From assembly GCF_021129305.1 (NCBI RefSeq), contig NZ_JAJOMB010000020.1, positions 124,001 through 188,000 of the forward strand: 64,000 bases of DNA. The letters run 5' to 3'. Position 1 is the first letter of the stretch, and the number at the start of each line of letters is the position of its first letter. The notes under the pieces are model-generated. The model worked only from the letters and a program-made list of their open reading frames with translations. It was not told the DNA's origin and ran no database searches. The DNA comes from Kineosporia babensis (lineage in GTDB: Bacteria > Actinomycetota > Actinomycetes > Actinomycetales > Kineosporiaceae). A program made the position numbers and the translations under genes. Positions 52,124-62,339 of this stretch are shown here, piece by piece.

Positions 52124-54643
52124 TCAGTCAGCGACCATGTGGCCACCGGAACCGGTGGCCGGGGAAGCGGTTCGCACCGCAACGGCTTTCAGGTCGTTGG
52201 CGGTGCGCAGCACCGGCGCCCGGGTGAGGCCGGCCGGATCGAGGTCGGCGGTGCTGGTCACCAGGAAACTGGCCCGGGCCCCGGCCGGCAGGCTGATCAC
52301 GCCGTCGTCCACCTGCGCGTCGGAGGCCAGACGATCGGGGTGAACGGTGATGTCGGAGGCGAAGCTCCGGGCCCGCACGTCGATCCGGTAACCACCGTCG
52401 ACCTTGTCGGCGCTGACTTCCAGCGGGTCGGGGTCCAGGGTGAGGGTGACGTCCTCGCCAAAGGTCTTGACCGCCCGCAGGCCGTCGAGTTCGGCGACCA
52501 GCACCTCACCGGCCGGGTCCTTGGCCGTGGTGAGATCCGCCGGCAACGGCAGGACGACAACGCTGCGCGGCTGTGCGGAAACGGTGAAGTTGCCCGAGGT
52601 GTGCTGCTCCCCCGCGAAGGTCTCGCGCCGGACCTCGGATGTGCCCAGCCACGGCTCGTCGGTGTCGTTCACCGCCACCAACGTGCCCTCGGTCAGATAC
52701 AGCGCCCGTGGTGCGGCGGCCCGGCGCAGAGCGAAATAGACCGGCTTGGGCCGCTCCTCGTAGTCGACCAGCGCCCAGGAGACCACCGGCCAGCAGTCGT
52801 TCAGCTGCCAGACGATCCACCCGGCGGTACGCGGCCAGTACGAACGGTAGTGCTCCACCGCGTGCCGGATGGCCCGGGCCTGGTTGAGCTGCGCAGCCCA
52901 GTGCCAGTCCTCGAACCGTTGCGGCACCCCGGTGTGCGGATCCATGCCCCGCTCGAGCTTGCCGGTGCCGTCGTCGGCCTTCTGGTGGATCAGGAACACC
53001 GGATCGGCGTACGGAGCCGCCGCCTCGGCCAGAGCAGTGCCGTCCGTGGCACGCACGTGGTCGGTCAGCGTGCGCCACGCGGGCGGCGCCTGATATCCGA
53101 ACTCCGAGCAGAAACGCGGAATCTCGCTGCGGTAGGCGGTCCAGTCGATCCGGTTCCAGACCTCCCACTGATGGTGCGTGCCCCGGTCGGCATCGTTGGG
53201 GTGCGACTGCTCCGGCGTGCGCCGCGGGGTGTAGGGGCTGTTGTCGCTGTACGGACGAGTCGGGTCCAGTTCCGCCACGATCTGCCTGAACAGGCGCTGG
53301 GCGTAGTCCTGCCCCCAGGTCAGATCGCCCAGACGTCGCTTCCAGTCCCAGTCCTCGTGACCCCAGAGGTTCTCGTTGCCGCCGTTCCACAGGATCAGCG
53401 ACGGGTGCGGCATCAAGCGCACCACGTTCTCGCGGGCCTCGGCCTCGATCTCGGTGCGCAGCGGCTCTTCCTCGGGGTAGGCCGCACAGGCCAGCAGGAA
53501 GTCCTGCCAGACCAGAAGGCCCTTCTCATCGCACAACTCGTAGAAGTCGTCGGACTCGAACATTCCCCCGCCCCAGATCCGCACCAGGTTCAGGTGCGCG
53601 CCCAAGGCCTGGTCCAGCCGACGGTCGAGGCGCTCGCGGGTGATCCGGGAGACGAAGTGGTCGTCGGGGATCCAGTTCGCCCCACGCACCGCAATCGGCT
53701 TGCCATTGATCAGAATGCTAAAGCGGGTGCCGTACTCGTCGTCGCCCGTGTCGATCTCAACCGTGCGGAACCCGATCCGGCGAGTCCACGCGTCGACAAT
53801 CTGGTCGTTCTTCAGCTCGACGCTCAACTCGGCCAGCGGCTGGTCACCGTGGCCTACCGGCCACCACAGCGGAGCCTCGGGCACCCGTAGGCTCAACACG
53901 GCGCCATTCTCGCCCGCCGCAATCGTCGTGGTCGTTCTGACCCCCGAGACCTCGGCTGTCAGTTCCAACGCCGTGTCCGGTTCCAGCCCGGAGCGCTCGA
54001 TCTCGACGTGCACCTGGACGGTGCCGGTGCCGTCAGGGGCCACCCCGACAACAGGACGCACCTGGGCCAGTCGCGCAGTGGCCCAGCGTTCGATCCGGAC
54101 CGGCTTCCACAGGGCGGCGGTGCGGAAGTCGGGCCCCCAGTCCCAGCCGAACGAGCTGGCCATCTTGCGGACGAAGTTGAACGGGCGCGGCGCGTTGGTG
54201 GCCGGCCGGTTGCCGAGTTCCTCGCGCAGGGCCTCGGCCCAGATCGTGGCCGAGCGGATGTCCACTTCCAGGTCGTGGGCAGCCGCGTGCCCGGTGATGT
54301 CAAACCGGTAGCTGCGGTGCATGTTTGCGGTCTCGCCGAGGACGGTCCCACCCAGCTTGAGCGTCGCGATCGTGTCGATGCCGTCGAACACCAGGTCGAT
54401 GCGTTCACCGGCGGCCGGTGGTTCGAGGTCCAGTTCAGTGCGATAGAGCCAATCGGTGCGGTGGAACCATTCCAGGTCGTTCTCGTGCGCGTCGTCGTAC
54501 GGCTCATCGATCGCCCCGGCGGCCAGCAGATCGGTGTGAATGCTGCCCGGAACCATGGCCGGCCAGGTTCCCCTGACCGCCTCCGGCAGTTCACCGGCCG
54601 TCGCGGTGACGGTCCAGCCGCTGGTCACTTCCTGGTGTTTCAC
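52124..54643 (-). CDS. GH2 family beta-mannosidase
   Basis: An 839-aa enzyme with the beta-mannosidase layout. The N-terminal sandwich includes VPGSIHTDLLAAG and FVRKMASSFGWDWGP. The barrel includes LVRIWGGGMFESDDFYELCDEKGLLVWQDF. Acid/base Glu424 is in WNGGNENLWG and nucleophile Glu514 in FCSEFGYQ. GTG start overlapping the GH42 stop (GTGA). It removes mannose from non-reducing ends of manno-oligosaccharides and is the best clue that the operon deals with mannan. Confidence 0.94.
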   Translation of the reverse strand: MKHQEVTSGWTVTATAGELPEAVRGTWPAMVPGSIHTDLLAAGAIDEPYDDAHENDLEWFHRTDWLYRTELDLEPPAAGERIDLVFDGIDTIATLKLGGTVLGETANMHRSYRFDITGHAAAHDLEVDIRSATIWAEALREELGNRPATNAPRPFNFVRKMASSFGWDWGPDFRTAALWKPVRIERWATARLAQVRPVVGVAPDGTGTVQVHVEIERSGLEPDTALELTAEVSGVRTTTTIAAGENGAVLSLRVPEAPLWWPVGHGDQPLAELSVELKNDQIVDAWTRRIGFRTVEIDTGDDEYGTRFSILINGKPIAVRGANWIPDDHFVSRITRERLDRRLDQALGAHLNLVRIWGGGMFESDDFYELCDEKGLLVWQDFLLACAAYPEEEPLRTEIEAEARENVVRLMPHPSLILWNGGNENLWGHEDWDWKRRLGDLTWGQDYAQRLFRQIVAELDPTRPYSDNSPYTPRRTPEQSHPNDADRGTHHQWEVWNRIDWTAYRSEIPRFCSEFGYQAPPAWRTLTDHVRATDGTALAEAAAPYADPVFLIHQKADDGTGKLERGMDPHTGVPQRFEDWHWAAQLNQARAIRHAVEHYRSYWPRTAGWIVWQLNDCWPVVSWALVDYEERPKPVYFALRRAAAPRALYLTEGTLVAVNDTDEPWLGTSEVRRETFAGEQHTSGNFTVSAQPRSVVVLPLPADLTTAKDPAGEVLVAELDGLRAVKTFGEDVTLTLDPDPLEVSADKVDGGYRIDVRARSFASDITVHPDRLASDAQVDDGVISLPAGARASFLVTSTADLDPAGLTRAPVLRTANDLKAVAVRTASPATGSGGHMVAD

Positions 54644-56655
54644 AAGGCCCTCCCGGGCGATTCGACTGCAGGGTTCTCACGCACGACCCGCACACCACCG
54701 GCCGGCACCACCGTCACCGGACCGACCTTCTCCTCGGTCAGCAGGTCCAGGCCTTCCGCCGCCACTTCCACGTCATCGGTGCGATGATTGATCAGGAACA
54801 GGTAGGAGGCGTTCTCACCGATCCGACGCACCGCCTCCAGCCCGGAGGGCGCCGGCACCGTGCGCGGCAGCCCTGCCTCAGTGATCAACCGCTCCACGAT
54901 CGCCGAGATGCTGCGCTCTGACAAGGCCGCCGAGACGTACCAGGCGGCACCCGCACCGATCGGACGGCGGGTCACCGCCGGGGCACCGCTCAGCGAACTG
55001 CTGGCGTAGGACACCACGGCCTCGGCGCCGTCCAGGTGAACCCGCTCGGTCCAGTCCCGCACCACGCCGCCGTCGTCCAACTGCACCTCCTCGCCGTCCT
55101 GCAGCGGGTAGAACTCATCGCTCCAGGCGCCCAGAACGTCGCGGAAGGCCCCGGGGTAGCCGCCGGTTCGCACCCGTCCCGTCGGCTCGCAGATCCCCGA
55201 AAGGTAAGTCACCACCAGGGCTGTGCCGTGCTGCGGCAGAGCTGAAAGCTCTTCAGCCACCGCGTCGGAGACCAGCATCAGGTTGGGCACCAGCACCAGG
55301 TCGTAACCGGCCAGATCCGCACCGGCCGGGACCAGGTCGAGCAGCACCTGCCGCTCCCACAGCGCCTTGTGCCAGGCCCGCAACTCCCGCCCGTAGCGCA
55401 AGCCCCGGTGCGGCTTGAGCCCGTGCTGCAGATACCAGCCGGACTCGTCGTCGACCACCATCGCCGCCCGGGCCGGCTCCACCCGCGAACCGGCCACCTC
55501 GTTAAGCGCTTTCAGACGGGAACCGAGCTCTAGCACCTCGTGCCAGACCCTCGAGCGGGTACCGGCGTGCGGCAGCATGGCGGAGTGGAACTGCTCGGCC
55601 CCGGCCGTCGAGGACCGCCACTGGAAGAACATCGCCCCGTCGGATCCCCGCGCCACGTGGGCCAGCGAGTTCCGGAGGATCTCCCCCGGATCCTTGGCCC
55701 GGTTGCGCTGCTGCCAACTCGGCCCGCCGGTGGAATGCTCCATCAGCAGCCACGGCCGCCGATCCGCGAACATCCCCCGCATCCGGTCGCCCGCGCAGGC
55801 CAGCTCCACCGCCCGGTCCGGATCGTTGACCAAGGTGTAGTGATCGGTCGCCGCGATGTCGGTGTGCGGGGCCCAGCGGGCGTAGTCCACCACCTGAGCG
55901 CCGGGCCCGACCATCATGTTCGTGGTGACCGGCCGATCCGAGAACTCCTGTAGCACCTCACGTTCAGCGCGATAGTGAGCCAGCAGGGCGTCGGAGGAAT
56001 ACCGTTCGTAGTCGATGAACAGGCCGGGGTTGGGCGCACCGTGCTTACCGCGAGGCGGCAGGATCTCCTCCCAGGCGCCGAACCGGTGACCCCAGAACGC
56101 CGTGCCCCACGCCTGGTTCACCGCCTCGAGGGTGCCGTGCCGCTCGGTCAGCCATTCCCGGAACGCCTGGGCCGAGACATCGCAGTAGCAGCGGGCATTC
56201 CCACCGCCGAGCTCGTTGCCGACGTGCCAGAGCCGCACCGCCGGGTGCTGCCCGTAGCGCCGGGCCAGTTGCTCGGCGATCCGCAGCGCGTAGCGGCGGA
56301 ACACCGGTGAGCTCGGGCACCAGGCGTTCCGGCCGCCCGGCGGTTCCTGGTACAGGTCGCCAAGGCGCGGCAGGATCTCCGGGTGGGCGGTGTGCAGCCA
56401 GCTCGGCGGAGCTGCGGTCGGGGTGGCCAGGTTGATCCCGATGCCGTTCTCGTGCAGCAGCTCGACGATCTCGTCCAGCCAGCCGAACTCGAAAACCCCG
56501 TCGGATGTTTCGACGAGACCCCAGGAGAAAACGCCGAGCGTGACCAGGTTGACCCCAGCCTCCCGCATGAGTGCCATGTCCTCGAGCCAGACCGCACGCG
56601 TCCATTGTTCGGGGTTGTAGTCGCCGCCGTACACCAGCCCCTCGGCCAGCTTCAT
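54640..56655 (-). CDS. GH42 family beta-galactosidase
   Basis: A 671-aa enzyme. The barrel starts GGDYNPEQW, with acid/base Glu148 in HVGNELGGG and nucleophile Glu306 in LLMEHSTGG. A zinc-type Cys cluster is partly visible (AWCPSS, ARCYCDVS). The trimerisation and C-terminal beta-domains follow. ATG overlaps the OppF-type ATPase stop. It cleaves beta-galactosides such as galacto-oligosaccharides after import. Confidence 0.95.
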   Translation of the reverse strand: MKLAEGLVYGGDYNPEQWTRAVWLEDMALMREAGVNLVTLGVFSWGLVETSDGVFEFGWLDEIVELLHENGIGINLATPTAAPPSWLHTAHPEILPRLGDLYQEPPGGRNAWCPSSPVFRRYALRIAEQLARRYGQHPAVRLWHVGNELGGGNARCYCDVSAQAFREWLTERHGTLEAVNQAWGTAFWGHRFGAWEEILPPRGKHGAPNPGLFIDYERYSSDALLAHYRAEREVLQEFSDRPVTTNMMVGPGAQVVDYARWAPHTDIAATDHYTLVNDPDRAVELACAGDRMRGMFADRRPWLLMEHSTGGPSWQQRNRAKDPGEILRNSLAHVARGSDGAMFFQWRSSTAGAEQFHSAMLPHAGTRSRVWHEVLELGSRLKALNEVAGSRVEPARAAMVVDDESGWYLQHGLKPHRGLRYGRELRAWHKALWERQVLLDLVPAGADLAGYDLVLVPNLMLVSDAVAEELSALPQHGTALVVTYLSGICEPTGRVRTGGYPGAFRDVLGAWSDEFYPLQDGEEVQLDDGGVVRDWTERVHLDGAEAVVSYASSSLSGAPAVTRRPIGAGAAWYVSAALSERSISAIVERLITEAGLPRTVPAPSGLEAVRRIGENASYLFLINHRTDDVEVAAEGLDLLTEEKVGPVTVVPAGGVRVVRENPAVESPGRAL

Positions 56656-57545
56656 GCCGCGACCTCCTGGGTGCCGCTGGGTACCCAGTCCCCGAGATGA
56701 TGGTCGTAGCAGACCGAGTCGTCGATCGCGTCCCGGTCAGGGGCCGTGGAACGCACCACTCCGCCGAGCCGGTTGGGATCCGGCGCCGACAGGGCCAGCA
56801 GCTTGGTGTAGTCGTGATGCGGATCCAGGATCACCGCATCGGCCGGGCCACGCTCGACCACCCGGCCGTGATGCAGCACCAGGATGTCGTCGGAGAAGTG
56901 CCGGGCGGTGGCCAGGTCGTGGGTGATGTACAGCACTGCCAGCCGACTTTCGCGCTGCAGGCGGCCGAGCAGGTTCAGCACGCCCAGCCGGATCGAGACG
57001 TCCAGCATCGAGACCGGCTCGTCGGCGATCAGCACCTGCGCCCCCGGAGCCAGCGCCCGGGCGATCGCCACCCGCTGGCGCTGACCGCCCGAGAGTTCGT
57101 GCGGCCGGCGCTCGGCCATCTCCTCGGCGGGCGTGAGGTTCACCCGCTCCAGCATGGCCAGAACCTCCGAACGAGTGGACGCGGCGTCCTGGGTTCGCTT
57201 GTGCAGCCGCAGTGGGCGGGCGATGTGGTGAGCCACCGAGTGGAACGGGTTCAGCGAGGCGAACGGGTCCTGGAAGACCATCTGGACCTCGCGCCGGTAC
57301 GCCGACCCCGCAACCCGCGCGCCATCGTCCGTCAGCACGTCGATCGTGCCCGAGGTCGGACGCTCCAGCCGGGTGAGCAGTTTGGCGATGGTGGACTTGC
57401 CCGAACCGGACTCCCCCACCAGAGCCACCGTACGACCGGGAGTCAGCTCGAAACTGACCTTGTTGACCGCCCGCATCCGGCGCCGGCGCAGGCCGTCCCG
57501 GATCAGGTAGTCCTTGGTCAGGTCGGTGACCTTCACGCTGCTCAT
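56652..57545 (-). CDS. ABC transporter ATP-binding protein (OppF type)
   Basis: A 297-aa ATPase with Walker A GESGSGKST (about residues 44-52), signature LSGGQRQRVAIARAL and Walker B VLIADEP. The C-terminus ends with an oligopeptide-type DHHLGDWVPSG extension. ATG 57545 overlaps the OppD stop. Works with OppD and the two permeases on the inner face of the membrane. Confidence 0.94.
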   Translation of the reverse strand: MSSVKVTDLTKDYLIRDGLRRRRMRAVNKVSFELTPGRTVALVGESGSGKSTIAKLLTRLERPTSGTIDVLTDDGARVAGSAYRREVQMVFQDPFASLNPFHSVAHHIARPLRLHKRTQDAASTRSEVLAMLERVNLTPAEEMAERRPHELSGGQRQRVAIARALAPGAQVLIADEPVSMLDVSIRLGVLNLLGRLQRESRLAVLYITHDLATARHFSDDILVLHHGRVVERGPADAVILDPHHDYTKLLALSAPDPNRLGGVVRSTAPDRDAIDDSVCYDHHLGDWVPSGTQEVAA

Positions 57546-58396
57546 GCTGACCTCTCCTGGGCGCTGCCGTGCCGGACGAAGTCGCTGCGCGAACCGGTCA
57601 GGCTGGGGAACGAGCCGAGCAGCTTGCGGGTGTACGGGTGCTGCGCCTGCTGGTGCACCTGCTGCGCGGTACCGAGTTCGACGATCTCGCCCTGGTACAT
57701 CACCGCGATCCGGTCGGCGATCTCCAGCAGCAGCGGCAGGTCGTGGGTGATGAAGATGACCGCGAAGTCGAGTTCGTCGCGCAGCCGCAGGATCTCGCGC
57801 AGGATCTCGCGCTGCACCACCACGTCGAGCGCGGTGGTCGGCTCGTCCATGATCATGATCTGCGGCTGCAGCAGCATGGCCATCGCGATCATCACCCGCT
57901 GCCGCATCCCGCCGGACAGCTCGTGCGGATAGGACCGCAGCCGGACCGGATCGACGCCGACCCGGGTGAGAACCTCGGCCGCGCGCTCCTTGCGCTGCGC
58001 CCTGGACAGCGAGCCGTCGTGCACCTTGAGCGTGTCGTCCAGCTGATATCCGATGGTGCGCACCGGGTTCAGCGAGTTCATCGCTCCCTGGAACACCATC
58101 GACAGCTGGGACCAGCGGAACTGGCGCAGACCCTCGTCCTTGAGGGCCAGCAGGTCGATGTCCTCGCCCTCGCGATCGTGGAAGATCACCGAGCCACCGG
58201 CGATCCGGGCCGGGGGCTGGTGCAGCCGGTTGATCGCGTAGGCCAGGGTGGTCTTGCCGCAGCCGGACTCCCCGGCCAGGCCGAGGATCTCGCCGCGGCC
58301 CAGTTCCAGGGAGGCCTGCCTGACCGCGGTCACCGGCTGCTCGGTCTCGTAGATCACCGTCAGGTCGCGCACACTGAGCACGGGTTGCCGGGCCAT
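57542..58396 (-). CDS. ABC transporter ATP-binding protein (OppD type)
   Basis: A 284-aa ATPase with Walker A GESGCGKTT, signature LSGGMRQRVMIAMAM and Walker B MIMDEPTTALD. The C-terminal region HPYTRKLLGSFPSLTG is typical of oligopeptide/oligosaccharide transporters. ATG overlaps the last base of the permease stop. In actinobacteria and Thermotogae, Opp-type systems often import beta-linked oligosaccharides, which fits the glycosidases downstream. Confidence 0.94.
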   Translation of the reverse strand: MARQPVLSVRDLTVIYETEQPVTAVRQASLELGRGEILGLAGESGCGKTTLAYAINRLHQPPARIAGGSVIFHDREGEDIDLLALKDEGLRQFRWSQLSMVFQGAMNSLNPVRTIGYQLDDTLKVHDGSLSRAQRKERAAEVLTRVGVDPVRLRSYPHELSGGMRQRVMIAMAMLLQPQIMIMDEPTTALDVVVQREILREILRLRDELDFAVIFITHDLPLLLEIADRIAVMYQGEIVELGTAQQVHQQAQHPYTRKLLGSFPSLTGSRSDFVRHGSAQERSA

Positions 58397-59463
58397 CAGG
58401 ACTCCTTCCGGGTGCGAGCCAGCCGCCGGGCATTGCGGGCGTTCTTCAGCCGGGGGTCGATGATCTCGTCGATCGAGAAGTTGATCAGTGAGAGCCCCAT
58501 CCCGAACAGGGCGATGATCAGGCCCGGCGGGACGAACCACCACCAGGCGCCCAGCGGCAGGGCGAAACCGTTCTGGGCGTAGAACAGCATCGTGCCCAGG
58601 GTGGAGGAGTTGGACGCGCCCAGACCCAGGAACGACAGGCCGGCTTCACCGAGGATGGCCGCGATCACCGCGTAGACGAACTGCGAGGCCAGCACCGGCA
58701 GCAGGTTCGGCAGGATCTCCACCACGATCACCCGCCAGGGCCGTTCGCCGGACAGCTGCGAGGCGGACACGTAGTCGCGCTGGCGGACCGAGAGCGTCTG
58801 GGCCCGCAGCACCCGGGCCGAGGCCGCCCAGCTGGTCAGGGCGAGCACGAGGGCGATCGTCCACAGGCCACGGCTCTCCGGCGGCACGAAGCCGGAGATC
58901 ACGATCACCAGCGGCAGGCCGGGGATCACCAGAAAGACGTTGGACAGCAACGAGAACGCCTCGTCGGCGAAGCCGCCCAGGTAGGCGCCGTAGATGCCGA
59001 AGAACGCGGAGAGCACGGTGGCCAGTACTCCGACGATCAGGCCGATCTGCAGCGAGCCCCGGGTGGCGAAGGCCAGCTGGGAGAACACGTCCTGCCCGGT
59101 CTGGGTGGTGCCCAGGATGTTCTCACCGGTCGGGCCGGCCAGGCCGATGTCGCGGATCGTGTCGGGGTCGCCGACCAGGAACGGGCCGATCAGGCCGAAC
59201 AGCGTGATCAGCCCGACCAGGGTCAGGCCGAGGGCCAGCCACGGGGTCATGGTGGGCAGCAGCGAACGCCAGCCGCGCCGCCGGGGCTGGGCGGGTGGCA
59301 CGGCTGCCGGGGTCGGTGGCGGGGTCGGTGGCGGTCCGGCGATCGGGCCGCCCGGACCGGTGATCGCGGTGGGCGCGGCCGGGCTCTCCTGAGCGATCAG
59401 AGTGGAATCAGCAACGGACGCTCCGGTCGGCCGGGGTGGGTCCGTGGGGGTCGAGGTGGTCAT
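58396..59463 (-). CDS. ABC transporter permease (OppC type)
   Basis: A 355-aa permease with an unusual Pro-rich cytoplasmic N-terminus of about 70 residues (GPPPTPPPTPAAVPPAQPRRRG) before the first helix. Six helices and the docking loop (RVLRAQTLSVRQRDYVSASQLSGERPWRVIVVEILPNLLP) follow. It forms the importer channel with the OppB-type protein. Confidence 0.93.
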   Translation of the reverse strand: MTTSTPTDPPRPTGASVADSTLIAQESPAAPTAITGPGGPIAGPPPTPPPTPAAVPPAQPRRRGWRSLLPTMTPWLALGLTLVGLITLFGLIGPFLVGDPDTIRDIGLAGPTGENILGTTQTGQDVFSQLAFATRGSLQIGLIVGVLATVLSAFFGIYGAYLGGFADEAFSLLSNVFLVIPGLPLVIVISGFVPPESRGLWTIALVLALTSWAASARVLRAQTLSVRQRDYVSASQLSGERPWRVIVVEILPNLLPVLASQFVYAVIAAILGEAGLSFLGLGASNSSTLGTMLFYAQNGFALPLGAWWWFVPPGLIIALFGMGLSLINFSIDEIIDPRLKNARNARRLARTRKES

Positions 59464-59476
59464 CGGGTTCCTCCTC

Positions 59477-60466
59477 TCAGGCCTTGGCCCGGATACGCGG
59501 ATCGATCAGGCCGTACAGCAGGTCGACCACCAGGTTGGCGCCGAGAACGGCCAGGGTGATGTAGAGGAAAATGCCCTGCATCAGGGCGTAGTCGTTGTTC
59601 TGCACGGCCGAGAGCAGCTTGGAGCCGATGCCCGGGTAGGAGAACACCTGCTCGGTGACCACCGAGCCGGAGACCACGAAGCCCAGCGAGATGGCGAACC
59701 CGGCGATCGAGGGCAGCACCGCGTTGCGGGCCGCGTAGTTGCGCATGATCGTCCGCTCGGGAAGGCCTTTGGCCCGGGCGGTGAGCACGTAGTCCTCGGA
59801 CAGCGTGGAGACCATCATGTTGCGCATGCCCAGCAGCCAGCCGCCGAGCGAGGCCAGCACGATGGTCAGGGCCGGCAGGAACCCGTAACGGATCGCCGAC
59901 TCGACGAACGGTGCGTTGAACCCGGGATCGAGGACCACGTCGTAGCCGCCCTGGGCCGGGAACCAGCCCAGCACCCGGGACAGGAAGTAGACCAGCACCA
60001 GGGCCAGCCAGAAGTACGGCACCGCCGCCAGGATCGTGGTGGCCGGCACGGCCGAGTCCAGCCAGGTACCCGGTTTCCAGCCGACGATCGCGCCCAGGCC
60101 CACGCCCAGCACCGCGGCGATCACGGTGGCGATGCCGACCAGCATGATGGTCCACGGCATCGAGGTGGAGATGACCTCGGTGACGTTGGTCGGGAAGTAG
60201 GTGACCGAGGTGCCCAGGTCGCCCTGGACCAGGTTGACCAGGTAGTCCCAGTACTGGACGAGGATCGGGTCGTCGCTCTCCCCGCCGAGCAGGGCGGCGT
60301 AGGCGGCCCGGGACTCGGGGGTGACGCTGGCGCCCCGGGCCTGCAGCTTGGCCAGCAGGATGTCCACCGGATTGCCCGGCAGCAGGCGGGGAATGGCGAA
60401 GTTCAGGGTGATGGCCGCCCAGACGGCGACCGCGTAGAACAGGAGTTTGCGCACGACGAAGTTCAC
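59477..60466 (-). CDS. ABC transporter permease (OppB type)
   Basis: A 329-aa permease with GTG start. The N-terminal helix is followed by the OppB signature (FAIPRLLPGNPVDILLAK). The docking loop (MVSTLSEDYVLTARAKGLPERTIMRNYAARNAVLP) and helices typical of the family follow. It lies 13 bp before the OppC gene and 70 bp after the binding-protein gene. Confidence 0.93.
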   Translation of the reverse strand: MNFVVRKLLFYAVAVWAAITLNFAIPRLLPGNPVDILLAKLQARGASVTPESRAAYAALLGGESDDPILVQYWDYLVNLVQGDLGTSVTYFPTNVTEVISTSMPWTIMLVGIATVIAAVLGVGLGAIVGWKPGTWLDSAVPATTILAAVPYFWLALVLVYFLSRVLGWFPAQGGYDVVLDPGFNAPFVESAIRYGFLPALTIVLASLGGWLLGMRNMMVSTLSEDYVLTARAKGLPERTIMRNYAARNAVLPSIAGFAISLGFVVSGSVVTEQVFSYPGIGSKLLSAVQNNDYALMQGIFLYITLAVLGANLVVDLLYGLIDPRIRAKA

Positions 60467-60536
60467 GGCACGACCACCTTTCGCAGGTCCGGGCCGTGAT
60501 CGGGCCGGTGGCCGGCCCGATCACGCAGGAGGTCGG

Positions 60537-62249
60537 TCAGGACGCCGGCTTGACGTGCTTGATGATCTCGGCGAAGTCGTTGCGCGACCACACCGCCGGG
60601 TAGGCGTACATGTCGCTGTCGCTGGGCCAGCCGCTGAACTTCTTCACGTTCCAGACGCTGGTGGTGCCACCGGTCCACAGCGGGATGTAGGGCATCTCCT
60701 CGACGATCGTGTTCTGGATGACGTCCAGGTGCGGCTGCCGTCCGGCGTGGTCGTCCAGCGGCAGGCCGCTGAGCGCCTTGATCGCCTGGTCCACCTCCGG
60801 GTCGGAGAACCGGGAGACGTTGTTGCCCGAGGTCTTGCCCACCTTGGCCGTGCTCGTGGTGGAGAAGAAGTTGTTGTACACGTAGTACGGGTCCGGCGCC
60901 GAGCCCTGGTAGAGGTTGTCGATCGCCAGCTGGAACTTGCCGCTGGTCTTCTTGCCGGTCCACTCGTTCCAGGACGACTGGCCCACCTTCAGCTCGATGC
61001 CCACCTCCTTGAGCTGCTGGGCCATCGTCTGCAGGCCGGTGATGTAGTCGGTCCAGCCGGTCACCGTCTCGACCATCAGGCTGAGCTTCTCGCCGTCCTT
61101 GGCGTAGATCCCGTCGCTGCCCTTGGCCCAGCCGGCGCCTTCGAGTTCGGCGGTGGCCGCGGCGGCGTCACCGGTCTCCGGGGCCACCGGCTCGGTGATC
61201 GCCGAGGAGATCATGTCCTTCTGGTTGGACAGCAGCGCGTAGCTCGGCGAGATCTCGCTGTTGGTGTTCTGGAAGCCCAGGGCGTTGATCTGCTGCCGGT
61301 TCAGGGCGTAGTACACCGCCCGCCGCACGGCCGGGTCGGTCTGCGGGCCGGTGCAGCCCAGATCCGGGTTGGCGCAGGCGATCAGCGACGTCTGCATCAG
61401 GTTGGAGGTCAGCGCGTCGTATCCCGGGTAGACCTCCGAGACCTTGTCCATGTTCGGCACCGGCGAGGTCTGCCAGTCGATCGTGCCGGCCATGATCCCG
61501 TCGGCGCCGGCGGTGTTGCCCGACAGCGACAGGAAGCGCACCGTCTTGATCGCCGGGACCTCGCCCCAGTAGTCCTCGTTGGCCACGTAGGTGAACGCCT
61601 GGGCCTTGAAGTCGCCGAACTTGAGCGGGCCGGTGCCGACCGGCTCCTCGTTGACGTCGGTCTCCGGGTTACGCCCTTCCCACAGGTGCTCGGGCACCAT
61701 GTAGATGTTGCCGAGCACATCCGGGCCCTGGGTGAAGGCCGCCTCGGGGAAGGTGATCACCACGTGGGTGTCGTCGACAGCCTTGGCCTCACCGTCGAAA
61801 CCGATCGAGTTCAGCGCCGCGTGGTCCTTGACGATGTTGAGGCTGAACACCACGTCGTCGGCGGTGAACGCCTCGCCGTCGGTCCATTTCACGTCGTCGC
61901 GCAGGGTGATCGACAGCTCGGTGCCGTCGTCGTTCCAGGTGTACTCGGTGCCCAGCAGCGGCTGCGGTTCGCCGTCACCGGACTTGTTGATGAAGAACAG
62001 CTGCTCGTAGATCGCCGCCCCGCCGCCGATCTGGGTGGGCGAGAACGGGTTGAAGTTGATCTGGTAGTCCCCGGACTGGCCGGTGTAGACCACCATCGTG
62101 GTGGTGCCGCCGCCTCCGGAGCCCTCTGAGCTGCCGCTGCCACCGGAACAGCCGGCCGCGAGCATCCCGAGCGCGACCAGACCGGCCGAAATCTGCAGAG
62201 CCCGGGCCCGGTTCGTCCGGGAGCGAGCCCTCATCGCCGTAAGGAACAT
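60537..62249 (-). CDS. ABC transporter substrate-binding lipoprotein (family 5)
   Basis: A 570-aa solute-binding protein of the peptide/oligosaccharide family. The lipobox LAAGC places the anchor at Cys34. Family landmarks are EYTWNDDGTELSITLRDDVKWTDGEAFTADDVVFSL and RRAVYYALNRQQINALG. ATG 62249 is used, as it opens a normal signal peptide; an in-frame start 69 bases upstream would enter the promoter. First gene of the eight-gene operon, divergent from the ROK regulator. Confidence 0.93.
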   Translation of the reverse strand: MFLTAMRARSRTNRARALQISAGLVALGMLAAGCSGGSGSSEGSGGGGTTTMVVYTGQSGDYQINFNPFSPTQIGGGAAIYEQLFFINKSGDGEPQPLLGTEYTWNDDGTELSITLRDDVKWTDGEAFTADDVVFSLNIVKDHAALNSIGFDGEAKAVDDTHVVITFPEAAFTQGPDVLGNIYMVPEHLWEGRNPETDVNEEPVGTGPLKFGDFKAQAFTYVANEDYWGEVPAIKTVRFLSLSGNTAGADGIMAGTIDWQTSPVPNMDKVSEVYPGYDALTSNLMQTSLIACANPDLGCTGPQTDPAVRRAVYYALNRQQINALGFQNTNSEISPSYALLSNQKDMISSAITEPVAPETGDAAAATAELEGAGWAKGSDGIYAKDGEKLSLMVETVTGWTDYITGLQTMAQQLKEVGIELKVGQSSWNEWTGKKTSGKFQLAIDNLYQGSAPDPYYVYNNFFSTTSTAKVGKTSGNNVSRFSDPEVDQAIKALSGLPLDDHAGRQPHLDVIQNTIVEEMPYIPLWTGGTTSVWNVKKFSGWPSDSDMYAYPAVWSRNDFAEIIKHVKPAS

Positions 62250-62329
62250 CCTTGGTCCTTCCCGTTGACCGCCGGGTGCCACCGACGGCTCATCTCCCGC
62301 AACTTTGCGGTGACGCAATTCTTACGGAG

Positions 62330-62339
62330 CTAAATTTAG
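62330..62339. promoter_or_regulatory. candidate ROK operator
   Basis: CTAAATTTAG, a perfect 10-bp AT-rich palindrome in an otherwise GC-rich divergent promoter region (62250-62440). ROK regulators use AT-rich palindromes, so this is a likely site for the adjacent regulator. Confidence 0.5.
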